A DNA stretch of 6,584 bases, from assembly GCA_035541995.1 (NCBI GenBank), contig DATKMG010000670.1, positions 1-6,584 on the forward strand, in the 5' to 3' direction. This document shows positions 1-6,503 of this stretch, in pieces (the stretch's first letter is position 1; each line of letters starts with the position of its first letter). A program made the translations under genes and the position numbers. The notes beneath the pieces were generated by a model that did no database searches, was not told where the DNA came from, and saw nothing but the letters and a program-made list of their open reading frames with translations. The stretch comes from DATKMG01 sp035541995 (GTDB taxonomy: Bacteria; Acidobacteriota; Terriglobia; Versatilivoradales; Versatilivoraceae).

Positions 1-1165
1 CCACCCATCCATCGTTATTGAAGTCGGCAAATCGAGTTCCCCAGCTCACCAATAGGCCATAGGTCCTTCTCAATTGCGATTTGAGCGTTGCGTCTTCCCA
101 CACGAGATTTCCCTCATTGTGGTAGAGAGTGCTGTAATCCCCGGCAAAATGGGTTATAAAAACATCCATCAAGCCGTCATTGGCGTAATCGGCAACATCT
201 ATGCCCATGTTAGCCTGCGCTCGCGCATCCCCGCTTAGAGCGAGTCCTGCCACCAGACCCTTTTCCGTGAAGGTCCCATTGCCATTGTTGACAAAAAGGT
301 AGTTAGGCTCTGCATCATTGCCTACAAGAAGGTCGAGGTCACCGTCGTTATCCACGTCGGCCCAGACAACGGCCAATCCCGGAAGGCGTTTGCGGTCCAG
401 GGCTCCGGTCTTCATGGAAACGTCGGTAAAAGTCCCATCTCCGTTGTTGTGATAGAGGACATCAGCGGCGCCCGGAATTCCCCTTGGGCCACAAAATACC
501 GACTCCCCCAGATAGGTGCAGAATTGGCCCACGCCGGGCGGGGGCAAATGGTTCAAGTCCATGTCGAGGTAATTACACACATAAAGATCCAGGTAGCCAT
601 CCTGGTCATAATCGCCAAAGGCCGCCGAAGTACCCCACCTCGCATCGCCCACCCCTGCTCTGTCCGTCACATCCGAAAATGTCCCGTCCCCATTATTGTG
701 GTACAAGATATTGGGGCCCAAACAGGTCAAGTAGATGTCAGCGAACCCATCGTTGTCATAATCCCCAAAAGTAACCCCCATTCCCCATCCGCTCTGCTCC
801 GCTTTGAGTCCCGACTTCGCCGTCACATCCTCAAATGTTCCATCTCGCTTGTTCCGGTAAAGAACTGGCCCGGGGTTTTTGCCCTGCTTGAATCTCTCCA
901 ATGTCGATCCCTGAACCAGGAGAATGTCCATCCACCCATCGTTGTCAAAGTCGAAAGCTCCCACACCTCCCCCTTTGGCTTCAAAGATGTAATGTTTGAC
1001 GGAGGCTTCGCCGCTGATGTGATGAAAGGAAATCCCTGAAGAGGCAGTGATATCGATGAATTGAGGGATCTGGAGATCTTGAGCGCGGGGTCGAAAAGCC
1101 GCCAGCGAGAGCGCCCCAAGTAATAACCAGAGGCCGACACGGGCACGGCAAGGAAGCGCAATCAT
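1..1165 (-). CDS. CRTAC1-family FG-GAP/VCBS repeat secreted protein, C-terminus off the window
   Basis: The frame is open from ATG at 1165 to the left edge, giving 388 residues without a stop. Residues 1-28 look like a signal peptide (basic start, hydrophobic 11-23, cut near RPRA-QD), so the protein is probably exported. Six FG-GAP calcium-type loops of the DxDxDG kind are visible: DFDNDGWMD (72-80), DYDNDGFAD (135), DYDQDGYLD (185), DVDNDGDLD (270), DYANDGLMD (326) and DFNNDGW (381). Between them lie LYHNNGDGTFSDVT-like strands (102, 154, 237, 290, 347). A longer insert before the fourth loop carries C216 and C225 followed by GPRGIPG, a CRTAC1 hallmark and a possible disulfide. The family usually ends in an ASPIC/UnbV domain, which would lie beyond the edge. 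A beta-propeller with bound calcium is expected; the ligand is unknown. The start overlaps the TPR gene stop, which implies translational coupling. Confidence 0.93.
   Translation of the reverse strand, partial: MIALPCRARVGLWLLLGALSLAAFRPRAQDLQIPQFIDITASSGISFHHISGEASVKHYIFEAKGGGVGAFDFDNDGWMDILLVQGSTLERFKQGKNPGPVLYRNKRDGTFEDVTAKSGLKAEQSGWGMGVTFGDYDNDGFADIYLTCLGPNILYHNNGDGTFSDVTDRAGVGDARWGTSAAFGDYDQDGYLDLYVCNYLDMDLNHLPPPGVGQFCTYLGESVFCGPRGIPGAADVLYHNNGDGTFTDVSMKTGALDRKRLPGLAVVWADVDNDGDLDLLVGNDAEPNYLFVNNGNGTFTEKGLVAGLALSGDARAQANMGIDVADYANDGLMDVFITHFAGDYSTLYHNEGNLVWEDATLKSQLRRTYGLLVSWGTRFADFNNDGWV
1162..1165 (-). promoter_or_regulatory. ATGA stop/start overlap coupling TPR and CRTAC1 genes
   Basis: On the minus strand the TPR gene ends CAC CAA TGA and the CRTAC1 gene starts at the ATG inside that string, a 4-nt overlap. 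No good Shine-Dalgarno sequence lies just upstream of this ATG, so re-initiation by ribosomes finishing the TPR gene is the likely way the second gene is translated (inference). Confidence 0.8.
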
Positions 1166-2100
1166 TGGTGACCAAACCCTGGGGACTGAGATCCCTTCTT
1201 CTTGATTTCCTGGAACAGAGTCATTTCCTGGCGGGCAAGCTCCGGCTGACCCGTTTGCCGGTAGAGCTGGGCCAGTAGATAATGCCCCTCCACAAAGTTG
1301 GGGTCGAGTTCGACGCACTTCTGAGCCGCCTTGATCGCTTCTGCCGTTTGAGCCTTCTTACGGTAAACCATCGCCAGGTCGTAATGGACAAGCGGCATGG
1401 TGGGGGCCTCTTTTTCTGCCTGGACCAGATGTTCGTAGGCTTTGTCGGCCTCCCCCCTCTTCAGCAGGATTTCTCCCATTTCCATTCGGGCCTGGACGTT
1501 CTTGGGGGATAGTTCCAGCTCGACGGTCAGCTCCTGGAGCGCTTCATCCTCATGGCCACCGTTGGAGTAAATCATGGCCATGTGAAGGTGAACAGTTGGG
1601 AAACGGGGGTTCCTCCCGGCAATGAATTTGAACTGCTCGAGGGCCAGCTGGCTGAAATTCTCAATGTGCAGGGAATCGTGGCTGATGACATAGGCCTTCC
1701 CCAGCAGGAAACGAGCCATCAGATTTTCCCCATCAAGTTCAACAGCTCGCTGCAAAACGGGAACAGCCTGATCATATTTTTTCTGCTGACAGAGAACATA
1801 ACCATAGTCGTAATGGAAATTGGCCTCGGCAGGCTCGAGCGCAATGGCTTTTTGAAGGTTCTCTTCGGCTTCTCTGAACTGGTCAAGTGCAGCCAGCGCC
1901 AGTCCATAGATGTGGCGATAGGAAGCATTGTTATCGTCTTCCTGCAAGGCTCGCTTTGCAGCCGCCAGAGCCGCCGAATAGTCCTTGTCACGATACTTCT
2001 CGATCGCTTCCTGGTAATAGGGCGATTCGGGCTTGGGAAAAGCCAGAGAGCTTGTCCCTTGAGCTAGAAGGAAGACACACAATGCAAGCAATCGAGCCAT
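1162..2100 (-). CDS. Exported tetratricopeptide-repeat (TPR) protein
   Basis: 312 residues. Residues 1-20 form a signal peptide (MARLLALCVFLLAQGTSSLA, cut before FPKP), so the protein should be periplasmic or surface-attached. There is no convincing lipobox: C8 sits inside the hydrophobic core. The rest is a run of about eight 34-residue helical repeats, from about 27 to 300, with the usual W/Y-G-A-Y-A-P spacing: IYGLALAALDQFREAEENL (about 64-82), YDYGYVLCQQKKYDQAVPVL (97-116), MGEILLKRGEADKAYEHL (208-225), LAQLYRQTGQPELARQEM (276-293). The repeat at about 128-166 carries a short insert. TPR arrays bind other proteins; no enzyme motif is seen. The start is fixed by an in-frame TAA two codons upstream (2104-2106). 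It is the first gene of an operon with the CRTAC1 gene. A protein-binding or assembly role for the partner is inference. Confidence 0.92.
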   Translation of the reverse strand: MARLLALCVFLLAQGTSSLAFPKPESPYYQEAIEKYRDKDYSAALAAAKRALQEDDNNASYRHIYGLALAALDQFREAEENLQKAIALEPAEANFHYDYGYVLCQQKKYDQAVPVLQRAVELDGENLMARFLLGKAYVISHDSLHIENFSQLALEQFKFIAGRNPRFPTVHLHMAMIYSNGGHEDEALQELTVELELSPKNVQARMEMGEILLKRGEADKAYEHLVQAEKEAPTMPLVHYDLAMVYRKKAQTAEAIKAAQKCVELDPNFVEGHYLLAQLYRQTGQPELARQEMTLFQEIKKKGSQSPGFGHQ

Positions 2101-2124
2101 GAGTTATTTTGTCGTTGTCTTTTT

Positions 2125-2236
2125 GGACCGCGGTGGCAAGTGCGGGACACGGGTCCCGCGCGCGACACCGCTTTGGACTTTGATTGTGAATACTAACTCA
2201 AAAGTGCACGATGCACTACGCAGGTCACCACGGTCC
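2125..2236. repeat. Inverted-repeat element with two internal hairpins
   Basis: The ends GGACCGCGGTG (2125-2135) and CACCACGGTCC (2226-2236) are inverted copies, 10 of 11 matching. Inside are a 7-bp hairpin GCGGGAC/GTCCCGC (2142-2159, loop 2149-2152) and a 6-bp hairpin AGTGCA-CGA-TGCACT (2203-2217). A second partner for the left end, CCACCGCGG, occurs at 2283-2291. The element covers the region just upstream of the TPR start and may be part of that mRNA leader. The boundaries are my inference from the symmetry. Confidence 0.5.
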
Positions 2237-2252
2237 ATGAAAATGCTGGAGG

Positions 2253-2270
2253 GCCCCGCTCCGTCGGGGC
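2253..2270. repeat. GCCCCG/CGGGGC hairpin flanked by ATGAAAATG copies
   Basis: A 6-bp perfect stem (2253-2258 with 2265-2270) closes a CTCCGT loop. Direct copies of ATGAAAATG lie on both sides at 2237-2245 and 2292-2300. There is no T-run on either strand, so it does not look like a terminator. Confidence 0.6.
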
Positions 2271-2318
2271 GACGGTTGCTCACCACCGCGGATGAAAATG
2301 AGGGTCTTGGGGGGCGAG

Positions 2319-2399
2319 TGTGGGAGCCGATCTCCGAGCTGCGACTTCAGCGGTCTTTCACTCAGGCGAGACGTCGCCGCACGGAGTGCGGCTCCCACA
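2319..2399. repeat. REPIN-like pair of inverted REP arms, copy 1
   Basis: Two 26-nt arms face each other: 2319-2344 (TGTGGGAGCCG...CTGCGA) and 2374-2399, whose reverse complement begins TGTGGGAGCCG and ends CGGCGA. They match at 22 of 26 positions and are separated by 29 nt. Each arm is itself a hairpin: 2376-2392 is a perfect 7-bp stem with a GGA loop, and 2326-2342 is an imperfect stem with a TCC loop. A further inverted pair ATGAAAATG (2292-2300) and CATTTTCAT (2410-2418) surrounds the element. This is the architecture of REPINs, non-autonomous repeats moved in other bacteria by RAYT (Y1-type) transposases. No such gene is in the window. A related copy sits at 6504-6575. Confidence 0.8.
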
Positions 2400-2471
2400 T
2401 TCAGAACCGCATTTTCATAGAAGACCTTCCGAAAAAGGTTTGCATCCATATGAAGCCAAAGCGCCGTCGAC

Positions 2472-2520
2472 GCGTGGGACCTCCGTCACACGCTCTGCCG
2501 GCGCGGGCCGCGGAGCGGCC
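2472..2520. repeat. Two adjacent GC-rich hairpins
   Basis: The first (2472-2493) pairs GCGTGGGAC with GTCACACGC, 8 of 9, around a CTCC loop. The second (2506-2520) is a perfect 6-bp stem GGCCGC-GGA-GCGGCC. Neither is followed by a T-run. They fit the same small-palindrome style as the neighbouring repeats. Confidence 0.55.
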
Positions 2521-2532
2521 AGATGATTTTAG

Positions 2533-2671
2533 ACCGGCCTTTTAAGGCCGGTGGCCTTGGCCCGTAAATTCCCGTTCGTCGCGTCGCGACGGTTGACCTA
2601 ACATTTCATTCAATCGTCGCTCCGCGACGTACTGGTAGATTGGAATGCGATGCCGGCCTTGAAAGGCCGGC
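2533..2671. repeat. Nested symmetric cluster of four palindromes
   Basis: The outer members are 20-nt palindromes with 9-bp stems: ACCGGCCTT-TT-AAGGCCGGT (2533-2552) and GCCGGCCTT-GA-AAGGCCGGC (2652-2671). The second, read on the minus strand, is preceded by GTAG (2675-2672), the tetranucleotide found at the head of many REPs. The inner members are CGTCGC-GTC-GCGACG (2577-2591) and CGTCGC-TCC-GCGACG (2615-2629). With their inward flanks (GTTG and CAAT) they form an inverted pair matching at about 16 of 19 positions. Gaps between outer and inner members are nearly equal (24 and 22 nt), so the block is symmetric about roughly 2602. Confidence 0.7.
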
Positions 2672-2684
2672 CTACAGTCAGGCA

Positions 2685-2735
2685 GCCGCGATGCGGCCGC
2701 AATAATGTCCAATCTCCAAAGTCTCCTCCGGAGAC
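2685..2735. repeat. Two further short triloop hairpins
   Basis: GCCGC-GAT-GCGGC (2685-2697) has a perfect 5-bp stem, followed at once by a NotI-like GCGGCCGC overlap. GTCTCC-TCC-GGAGAC (2721-2735) has a perfect 6-bp stem. No T-run follows on either strand. Confidence 0.5.
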
Positions 2736-2879
2736 ACGCTTTGCTCCGTGGCCCCCGTGCCATGCAACAGACTTATGGGTGAAGATCAGAGTAAGCTGAC
2801 GCACTCCAAAGGTAACCAAAAGTCCGTCTATTGCAGAAGACCAAAACCATTACACCTCAAATACATCGTCGCCACCAAC

Positions 2880-2914
2880 AAAAAAAGCCTGGCATTCACT
2901 GGAATGCCAGGCTT
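2880..2914 (-). terminator. Intrinsic terminator of the TonB-dependent receptor gene
   Basis: A perfect 13-bp stem (2885-2897 with 2902-2914, core AGCCTGGCATTC) with a 4-nt loop is followed on the minus strand by seven T residues (2886-2880). It starts about 24 nt after the receptor stop codon. The plus-strand side lacks a T-run, so it acts in one direction only. Confidence 0.93.
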
Positions 2915-2938
2915 CTGAAAGCCGAACCTTCATCGAGG

Positions 2939-5900
2939 TTAGAAAATAAACTTCAAACCGAACTGCATACTCCGGGCGGGTCCGGCAGAGAAGATCTTTC
3001 CTGTCGAACCCTGACCTTGAGTCGTATTCGGGTTATTCAGGTTCACGGTGTTGGGCATATTGAACATTTCCCAGCGGAACTGTATGAACTTGTTTTCTGT
3101 GATCTGGAATCTCTTGGATAGACTTGTGTCCAGCACGTGACTGGCAGGACCATCGAAGATTCCTATCCCCGAACTCCCGTAAGCAAGGTGTGGAGCCGGC
3201 GCCAGGGCTGCTGGATTAAACCACTGGCTCGAACTGGGATTGGGAACACTGAGTTCCCCGACGAGATTGGCCCGTGTCCCATAACCATTTCCAAGAGTAC
3301 CACCAGGCGTGTAGAAGGTGAGGGGTGAACCCGAAGTAAAGTTGTAAATCCCCGATATCTGCCAGCCCCCTAAGATGGCATTCCCCACGGCATTAATGTC
3401 ATTCAGGTGTTTTCTGCCTTTGCCAAAGGGGAGTTCGTAGATCCCATTGAGTGACAGGATATGGGTGCGATCCAGGCTTGAACGCCCACGGTTGTATCCC
3501 TCCGGTGCAAAAGGTGTGGGTTGGTTCCCAATGCCATCCGCGGCTTCTCCGGTATTCTTGGAGAAGGAATAGGAGGCCATATAAGAAAAACCGTCAGCAA
3601 AACGCTTTTCCCATTTCATCTGAAACGCGTTGTACCAGGCTTTCCCGATATTCCGATAAATCAAGATCCCCCCCAGCTCTGGATAGGGCTTGGCAGCCTG
3701 CAGATCCGAATATGTGCCTGGCGGCACCGCGTCCAGATCGGTCTGGGTGATCAGTTGGTAGCTGTTGTTCCCCACGTAAGACACCGTCAAGGCTGACTTC
3801 CCTGGCAATTCTCTTTGAACGGAGAGGTTCCACTCATTGCTCTTTTGGCTCTCGACCCGCGGGTCCGCCGCCTGAACCGAAGGCGACACGAAAGACGTGG
3901 GATTATCCGGCCAGACTGTCTCCCAGCGCTTCATCTCCGCAGTACTCCAGTAAGCATATTCGTAAGTCCAGTAAGGCGGCCCGACGATGGAGGAGGCCGT
4001 TATATTCCCCCGGAAACTGCTGGTAAAAATGCCGTACCCGGCACGAACGACCGTCTTGTTGTCCCCAAAGGGACGCCAGGCTATGCCAACACGCGGCGAC
4101 ACAAAACCGTTTCCTTGAAAAAGACCCTCGGGCAAGTTTGCCTGTGATGCAGGAATCCACAAGTTGGCAGTCGCCGCAGACAGGTAGGGGGCAACGGGCT
4201 GGGAAGTCAAGTCCACCTGCCCATTCACCTCACCTGCAACGATCTTCCCTGTAGTCGAGTCAAAAGTAGCTGCATTCCCCCGAACTGCTGTCTTCTCCTG
4301 CCAGTAATCCCACCGAACACCGAGATTCACGGTCAGATTCGGAGTAACCTTCCAGAAATCCTGGGCGTACAACGCGGTATAAGGAGAATCATGCATCCCG
4401 AAGGTTTGGAGAGGATAATTCCTCCCACCTTCACTAGGCAAACCCAACAAGTAGTCCGCAAATCCATCTCCCGTATACTGGCCGTTAAAAGTAAAGTTCC
4501 CACGCGAGCAGCACGATCCATGGCGGCCGTAAGTGGACCGGTCATTGTACTCATAACCAAAAACCAGGGAATGTGAACGGCGAATCAAGTTGGCGCTGAC
4601 CTTCCAACCGTGGGACTCAAACCAGAGCCGGCCATTCACGCCCCACGGGGGAGCAAACCCTGTATAGCCGGAAAACCAGACTGAGGGGAGTCCAACAAAG
4701 GCATCTCGCCCGGCCGTCGGAAAACCATGGATGCCAGCCTCTTCCGTCAAATTCTCAGTTCCCACAACCGGCGAACTCAACAAGTTCAGAGAGCGAAGAT
4801 AGTTGCCGCCCACGGTGAATAGAGTGTTGGGCGTCATGGCGTAGGTATAGTTCATAACCACGCTTTGTTGCTTGGTGTCATAGTCCTCCGTAACGTCAGG
4901 TTTGTATTGAGGCTGGGTATTGGTCCACTTATTGTAATAATACCGGCCATAAATCCGCTGCTTGTCTGTAAACTGATGGTCCACTCGCACCGTAAACTCA
5001 TTGGTGTTGCTCGGCACTGGCGCAATCGCCTTGAACAGATTGCCTGGAGAATTCGGCTGCAGGATGTAGGGAAAAAAGAACTTAGAGGCGTCTGAAATCC
5101 GATCGGCTGGAATCAGGTTGTTCGGAAAAGGCGCCTTGGTCACCGGGTCAATGATTGGTTTTCCCAGAGAGGAAAAATCGCCCTGAAGATAAGCCGGGTT
5201 AATAGTATACGAGTTGTAGATCTGGTCCTGGCGGATGCGGGTTCCCTCATAACTGGCAAAGAAGAAGGTTTTGTTCTTGATGATCGGCCCGCCCCCGCTG
5301 CCTCCGAACTGATTTCGACGCAACTTGGGTTTTTTGGCCCCCGGAGTCTTGGCAAAAGTGTTAAACGCATCCAACTTATCGTTCCTTAGGAACTCCCAGG
5401 CGGATCCGTGGAAGGCATTGGTGCCTGATTTGGTGACCGACAGGACCTGGATCGGGTTCCGACCGTGCTCGGCGCTGAAGTTGGAAGTTTCGATGTTGAA
5501 TTCCGCAATAGTATCTATGTTAGGGATTGCAATCCCTCCCTCGTCCATCCCGGCATTTGAGTTCATTCCGTCAACCTGGAACTCGTTCATATCGTCCCGG
5601 GCTCCCAGGCCTTGAACTCTGAAGGCCCGCTCACCCTGGCCTCCGTCCTGCCCCCCATAACGCATCCCCGGAATGATTCTCACCAGCTCAACCGGGTTCC
5701 TTCCATTCAGAGGCAGTTCCACGATCTGCTTTTGCTCGACCACAGATTCTACGGAACCTTTCTCTGTTTGAATCATTTCGGCTTGCGCCTCGACGGTGAC
5801 CTTTTGATTAATCTCGCCAACCTCCAGGGTTGGAGTCAGCCGCTTAAGCTCTCCCAGGCTCAATTCGGTTCGTTCCACTGACCAGGTTTTGAATCCTGTA

Positions 5901-6154
5901 AAAGCAACGGTCACTGAGTAGGGGCCTCGCGGCAGTGCCAGGATTTGGAAGTCCCCCGATGTGTCAGACACGGCGGTCTTCTTCAGACCGGTATCCAGAT
6001 TGGTGACCGTCACTTCAGCACCGGCGACAACCGCTCCCGATGCGTCTTTAACAGTCCCCAATATCGAGCCTTCAGTTCCCACCTGGGCTTGCAGGTTGGA
6101 AACCACGGCAAGAATCAGCAACAAACAAACTGACAGCACAAGACGAATCTTCAT
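2939..6154 (-). CDS. Oar-like TonB-dependent outer-membrane receptor with carboxypeptidase-regulatory-like domain
   Basis: 1071 residues. The start at 6154 is chosen because AAGGAG lies 8 nt upstream and a signal peptide begins there (MKIRLVLSVCLLLILAVVSNLQA, cut near 23). An in-frame ATG 11 codons earlier would add a charged tail and lacks this support. Residues about 28-115 form a carboxypeptidase-regulatory-like/CnaB-type beta-sandwich (GSILGTVKDASGAVVAGAEV, then SGDFQILALPRGPYSV). The plug follows at about 123-245 with LPLNGRN (147-153) and FQVDGMNSN. The barrel runs from about 246 to the end and includes RRNQFGGSGGGPIIKNKTFFF (279-299), PNNLIPADRIS and RGNFTFNGQYTGDGFADYLLGLP. It ends QFGLKFIF, with the terminal aromatic read by the BAM machinery. 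Such receptors import bulky ligands across the outer membrane using TonB-ExbBD energy; the substrate cannot be read here. No SusD-like partner is adjacent. Vicinal cysteines occur at 548-549. Confidence 0.95.
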   Translation of the reverse strand: MKIRLVLSVCLLLILAVVSNLQAQVGTEGSILGTVKDASGAVVAGAEVTVTNLDTGLKKTAVSDTSGDFQILALPRGPYSVTVAFTGFKTWSVERTELSLGELKRLTPTLEVGEINQKVTVEAQAEMIQTEKGSVESVVEQKQIVELPLNGRNPVELVRIIPGMRYGGQDGGQGERAFRVQGLGARDDMNEFQVDGMNSNAGMDEGGIAIPNIDTIAEFNIETSNFSAEHGRNPIQVLSVTKSGTNAFHGSAWEFLRNDKLDAFNTFAKTPGAKKPKLRRNQFGGSGGGPIIKNKTFFFASYEGTRIRQDQIYNSYTINPAYLQGDFSSLGKPIIDPVTKAPFPNNLIPADRISDASKFFFPYILQPNSPGNLFKAIAPVPSNTNEFTVRVDHQFTDKQRIYGRYYYNKWTNTQPQYKPDVTEDYDTKQQSVVMNYTYAMTPNTLFTVGGNYLRSLNLLSSPVVGTENLTEEAGIHGFPTAGRDAFVGLPSVWFSGYTGFAPPWGVNGRLWFESHGWKVSANLIRRSHSLVFGYEYNDRSTYGRHGSCCSRGNFTFNGQYTGDGFADYLLGLPSEGGRNYPLQTFGMHDSPYTALYAQDFWKVTPNLTVNLGVRWDYWQEKTAVRGNAATFDSTTGKIVAGEVNGQVDLTSQPVAPYLSAATANLWIPASQANLPEGLFQGNGFVSPRVGIAWRPFGDNKTVVRAGYGIFTSSFRGNITASSIVGPPYWTYEYAYWSTAEMKRWETVWPDNPTSFVSPSVQAADPRVESQKSNEWNLSVQRELPGKSALTVSYVGNNSYQLITQTDLDAVPPGTYSDLQAAKPYPELGGILIYRNIGKAWYNAFQMKWEKRFADGFSYMASYSFSKNTGEAADGIGNQPTPFAPEGYNRGRSSLDRTHILSLNGIYELPFGKGRKHLNDINAVGNAILGGWQISGIYNFTSGSPLTFYTPGGTLGNGYGTRANLVGELSVPNPSSSQWFNPAALAPAPHLAYGSSGIGIFDGPASHVLDTSLSKRFQITENKFIQFRWEMFNMPNTVNLNNPNTTQGQGSTGKIFSAGPARSMQFGLKFIF

Positions 6155-6162
6155 TTCAGAGT

Positions 6163-6168
6163 CTCCTT
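6163..6168 (-). promoter_or_regulatory. Ribosome binding site AAGGAG of the receptor gene
   Basis: On the minus strand AAGGAG is followed by ACTCTGAA and then ATG at 6154, an ideal 8-nt spacing. It decides the start against the in-frame ATG at 6187, which lacks comparable support and would place this site inside the coding region. Confidence 0.85.
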
Positions 6169-6245
6169 CTGTTGATAGGACTTTCAATAATCTTGAACAA
6201 TCTATCTATCCGCTTCACCATATTTGCCTGGAGCGTGGGTCCCTC

Positions 6246-6283
6246 TTTATAATTTAGATAAGAGTGTCGCCTGACCTTCTCAA
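6246..6283 (-). promoter_or_regulatory. Possible sigma-70-like promoter of the receptor gene
   Basis: On the minus strand TTGAGA (6283-6278, 5 of 6 to TTGACA) is followed after 17 nt by an AT-rich stretch TATCTAAATTATAAA (6260-6246). The -10 at the ideal spacing, TATCTA, is a poor match. The better TATAAA is 26 nt away from this -35. The leader would be about 90-100 nt. It is the only AT-rich promoter-like patch between the gene and the upstream repeats. Confidence 0.3.
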
Positions 6284-6315
6284 GCTCAGCCCCGCGGATG
6301 GAAAAGTGCCCGATT

Positions 6316-6444
6316 CCCCCTTTGAAGGGGGCGAGGGGATTGTCTCTTTCCCGGAACGACCGGCCCTCCCGGCAAAAGGACAACCCCCCGTGAAGCCTTC
6401 TCAAGGGCTTCACCCTCGGCTGCCGACCCCCTTTTCTAAGGGGG
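6316..6444. repeat. CCCCCTT/AAGGGGG inverted repeat block
   Basis: Two 7-bp hairpins bound the block: CCCCCTT-TG-AAGGGGG (6316-6331) and CCCCCTT-TTCT-AAGGGGG (6427-6444). With flanking GATT on the left and GGATTTT on the right they form an inverted pair. In the middle lies an 8-bp hairpin GTGAAGCC/GGCTTCAC (6390-6413). Repeats of the ATTCCCCCTT...AAGGGGG kind are common between genes in several bacterial phyla (from memory). No transposase is present, so this could be a MITE-like remnant. Confidence 0.65.
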
Positions 6445-6498
6445 ATTTTCATGAGAGCCTTTCATGCCCCTCGGAGGGGCACCACGTAACATGAAAAT
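6445..6498. repeat. GCCCCT/AGGGGC hairpin inside an ATTTTCATG inverted pair
   Basis: A perfect 6-bp hairpin GCCCCT-CGG-AGGGGC (6466-6480) sits between ATTTTCATG (6445-6453) and its exact reverse complement CATGAAAAT (6490-6498). The same arrangement, a G/C hairpin next to ATGAAAATG, is seen at 2237-2300. Confidence 0.55.
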
Positions 6499-6503
6499 AT
6501 CAA

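Larger units (their letters stand above)
2101..2879. other. Gene-free interval packed with palindromic repeats
   Basis: This 779-base stretch lies between the TPR start and the receptor terminator. No reading frame in it looks like protein; open frames run through palindromes and give Arg/Pro-rich nonsense. It holds at least ten hairpins, entered separately. Because the receptor gene has its own terminator at 2880-2914, the promoter of the TPR-CRTAC1 operon should lie here on the minus strand, but I found no convincing -35/-10 pair. Positions 2736-2879 show nothing I can name. Confidence 0.75.

Noticed and set aside
449..1039. 196-codon plus-strand open frame
   Set aside because: It is antisense to the CRTAC1 gene, whose repeated DxDxDG loops give clear coding evidence on the minus strand.
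823..1161. 112-codon minus-strand open frame overlapping the CRTAC1 start
   Set aside because: It is in a different minus-strand frame from the FG-GAP repeats and has no family features.
1552..2067. 171-codon plus-strand open frame inside the TPR gene
   Set aside because: Antisense shadow of the TPR repeats; the minus-strand frame has the signal peptide and periodic TPR residues.
2111..2140. TTGCCA on the minus strand as a -35 for the TPR operon
   Set aside because: At 16-18 nt spacing no acceptable -10 exists and the transcript would start almost at the ATG.
2099..2545. 148-codon plus-strand open frame starting opposite the TPR start
   Set aside because: It runs through the REPIN and other palindromes, gives an Arg/Pro-rich sequence with no domain, and has no ribosome site.
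2101..2735. CRISPR-like array because of the many short palindromes
   Set aside because: The repeats differ in sequence, are irregularly spaced and alternate in orientation; there are no regular direct repeats with unique spacers and no cas gene.
6155..6187. 11-residue N-terminal extension of the receptor (start at 6187)
   Set aside because: It would put charged residues before the signal peptide and swallow the AAGGAG site that is ideally spaced for the start at 6154.
6316..6480. Hairpins here as terminators of a gene entering from the right
   Set aside because: None is followed by a proper T-run on either strand and no gene end is visible before the edge; repeat origin explains them better.
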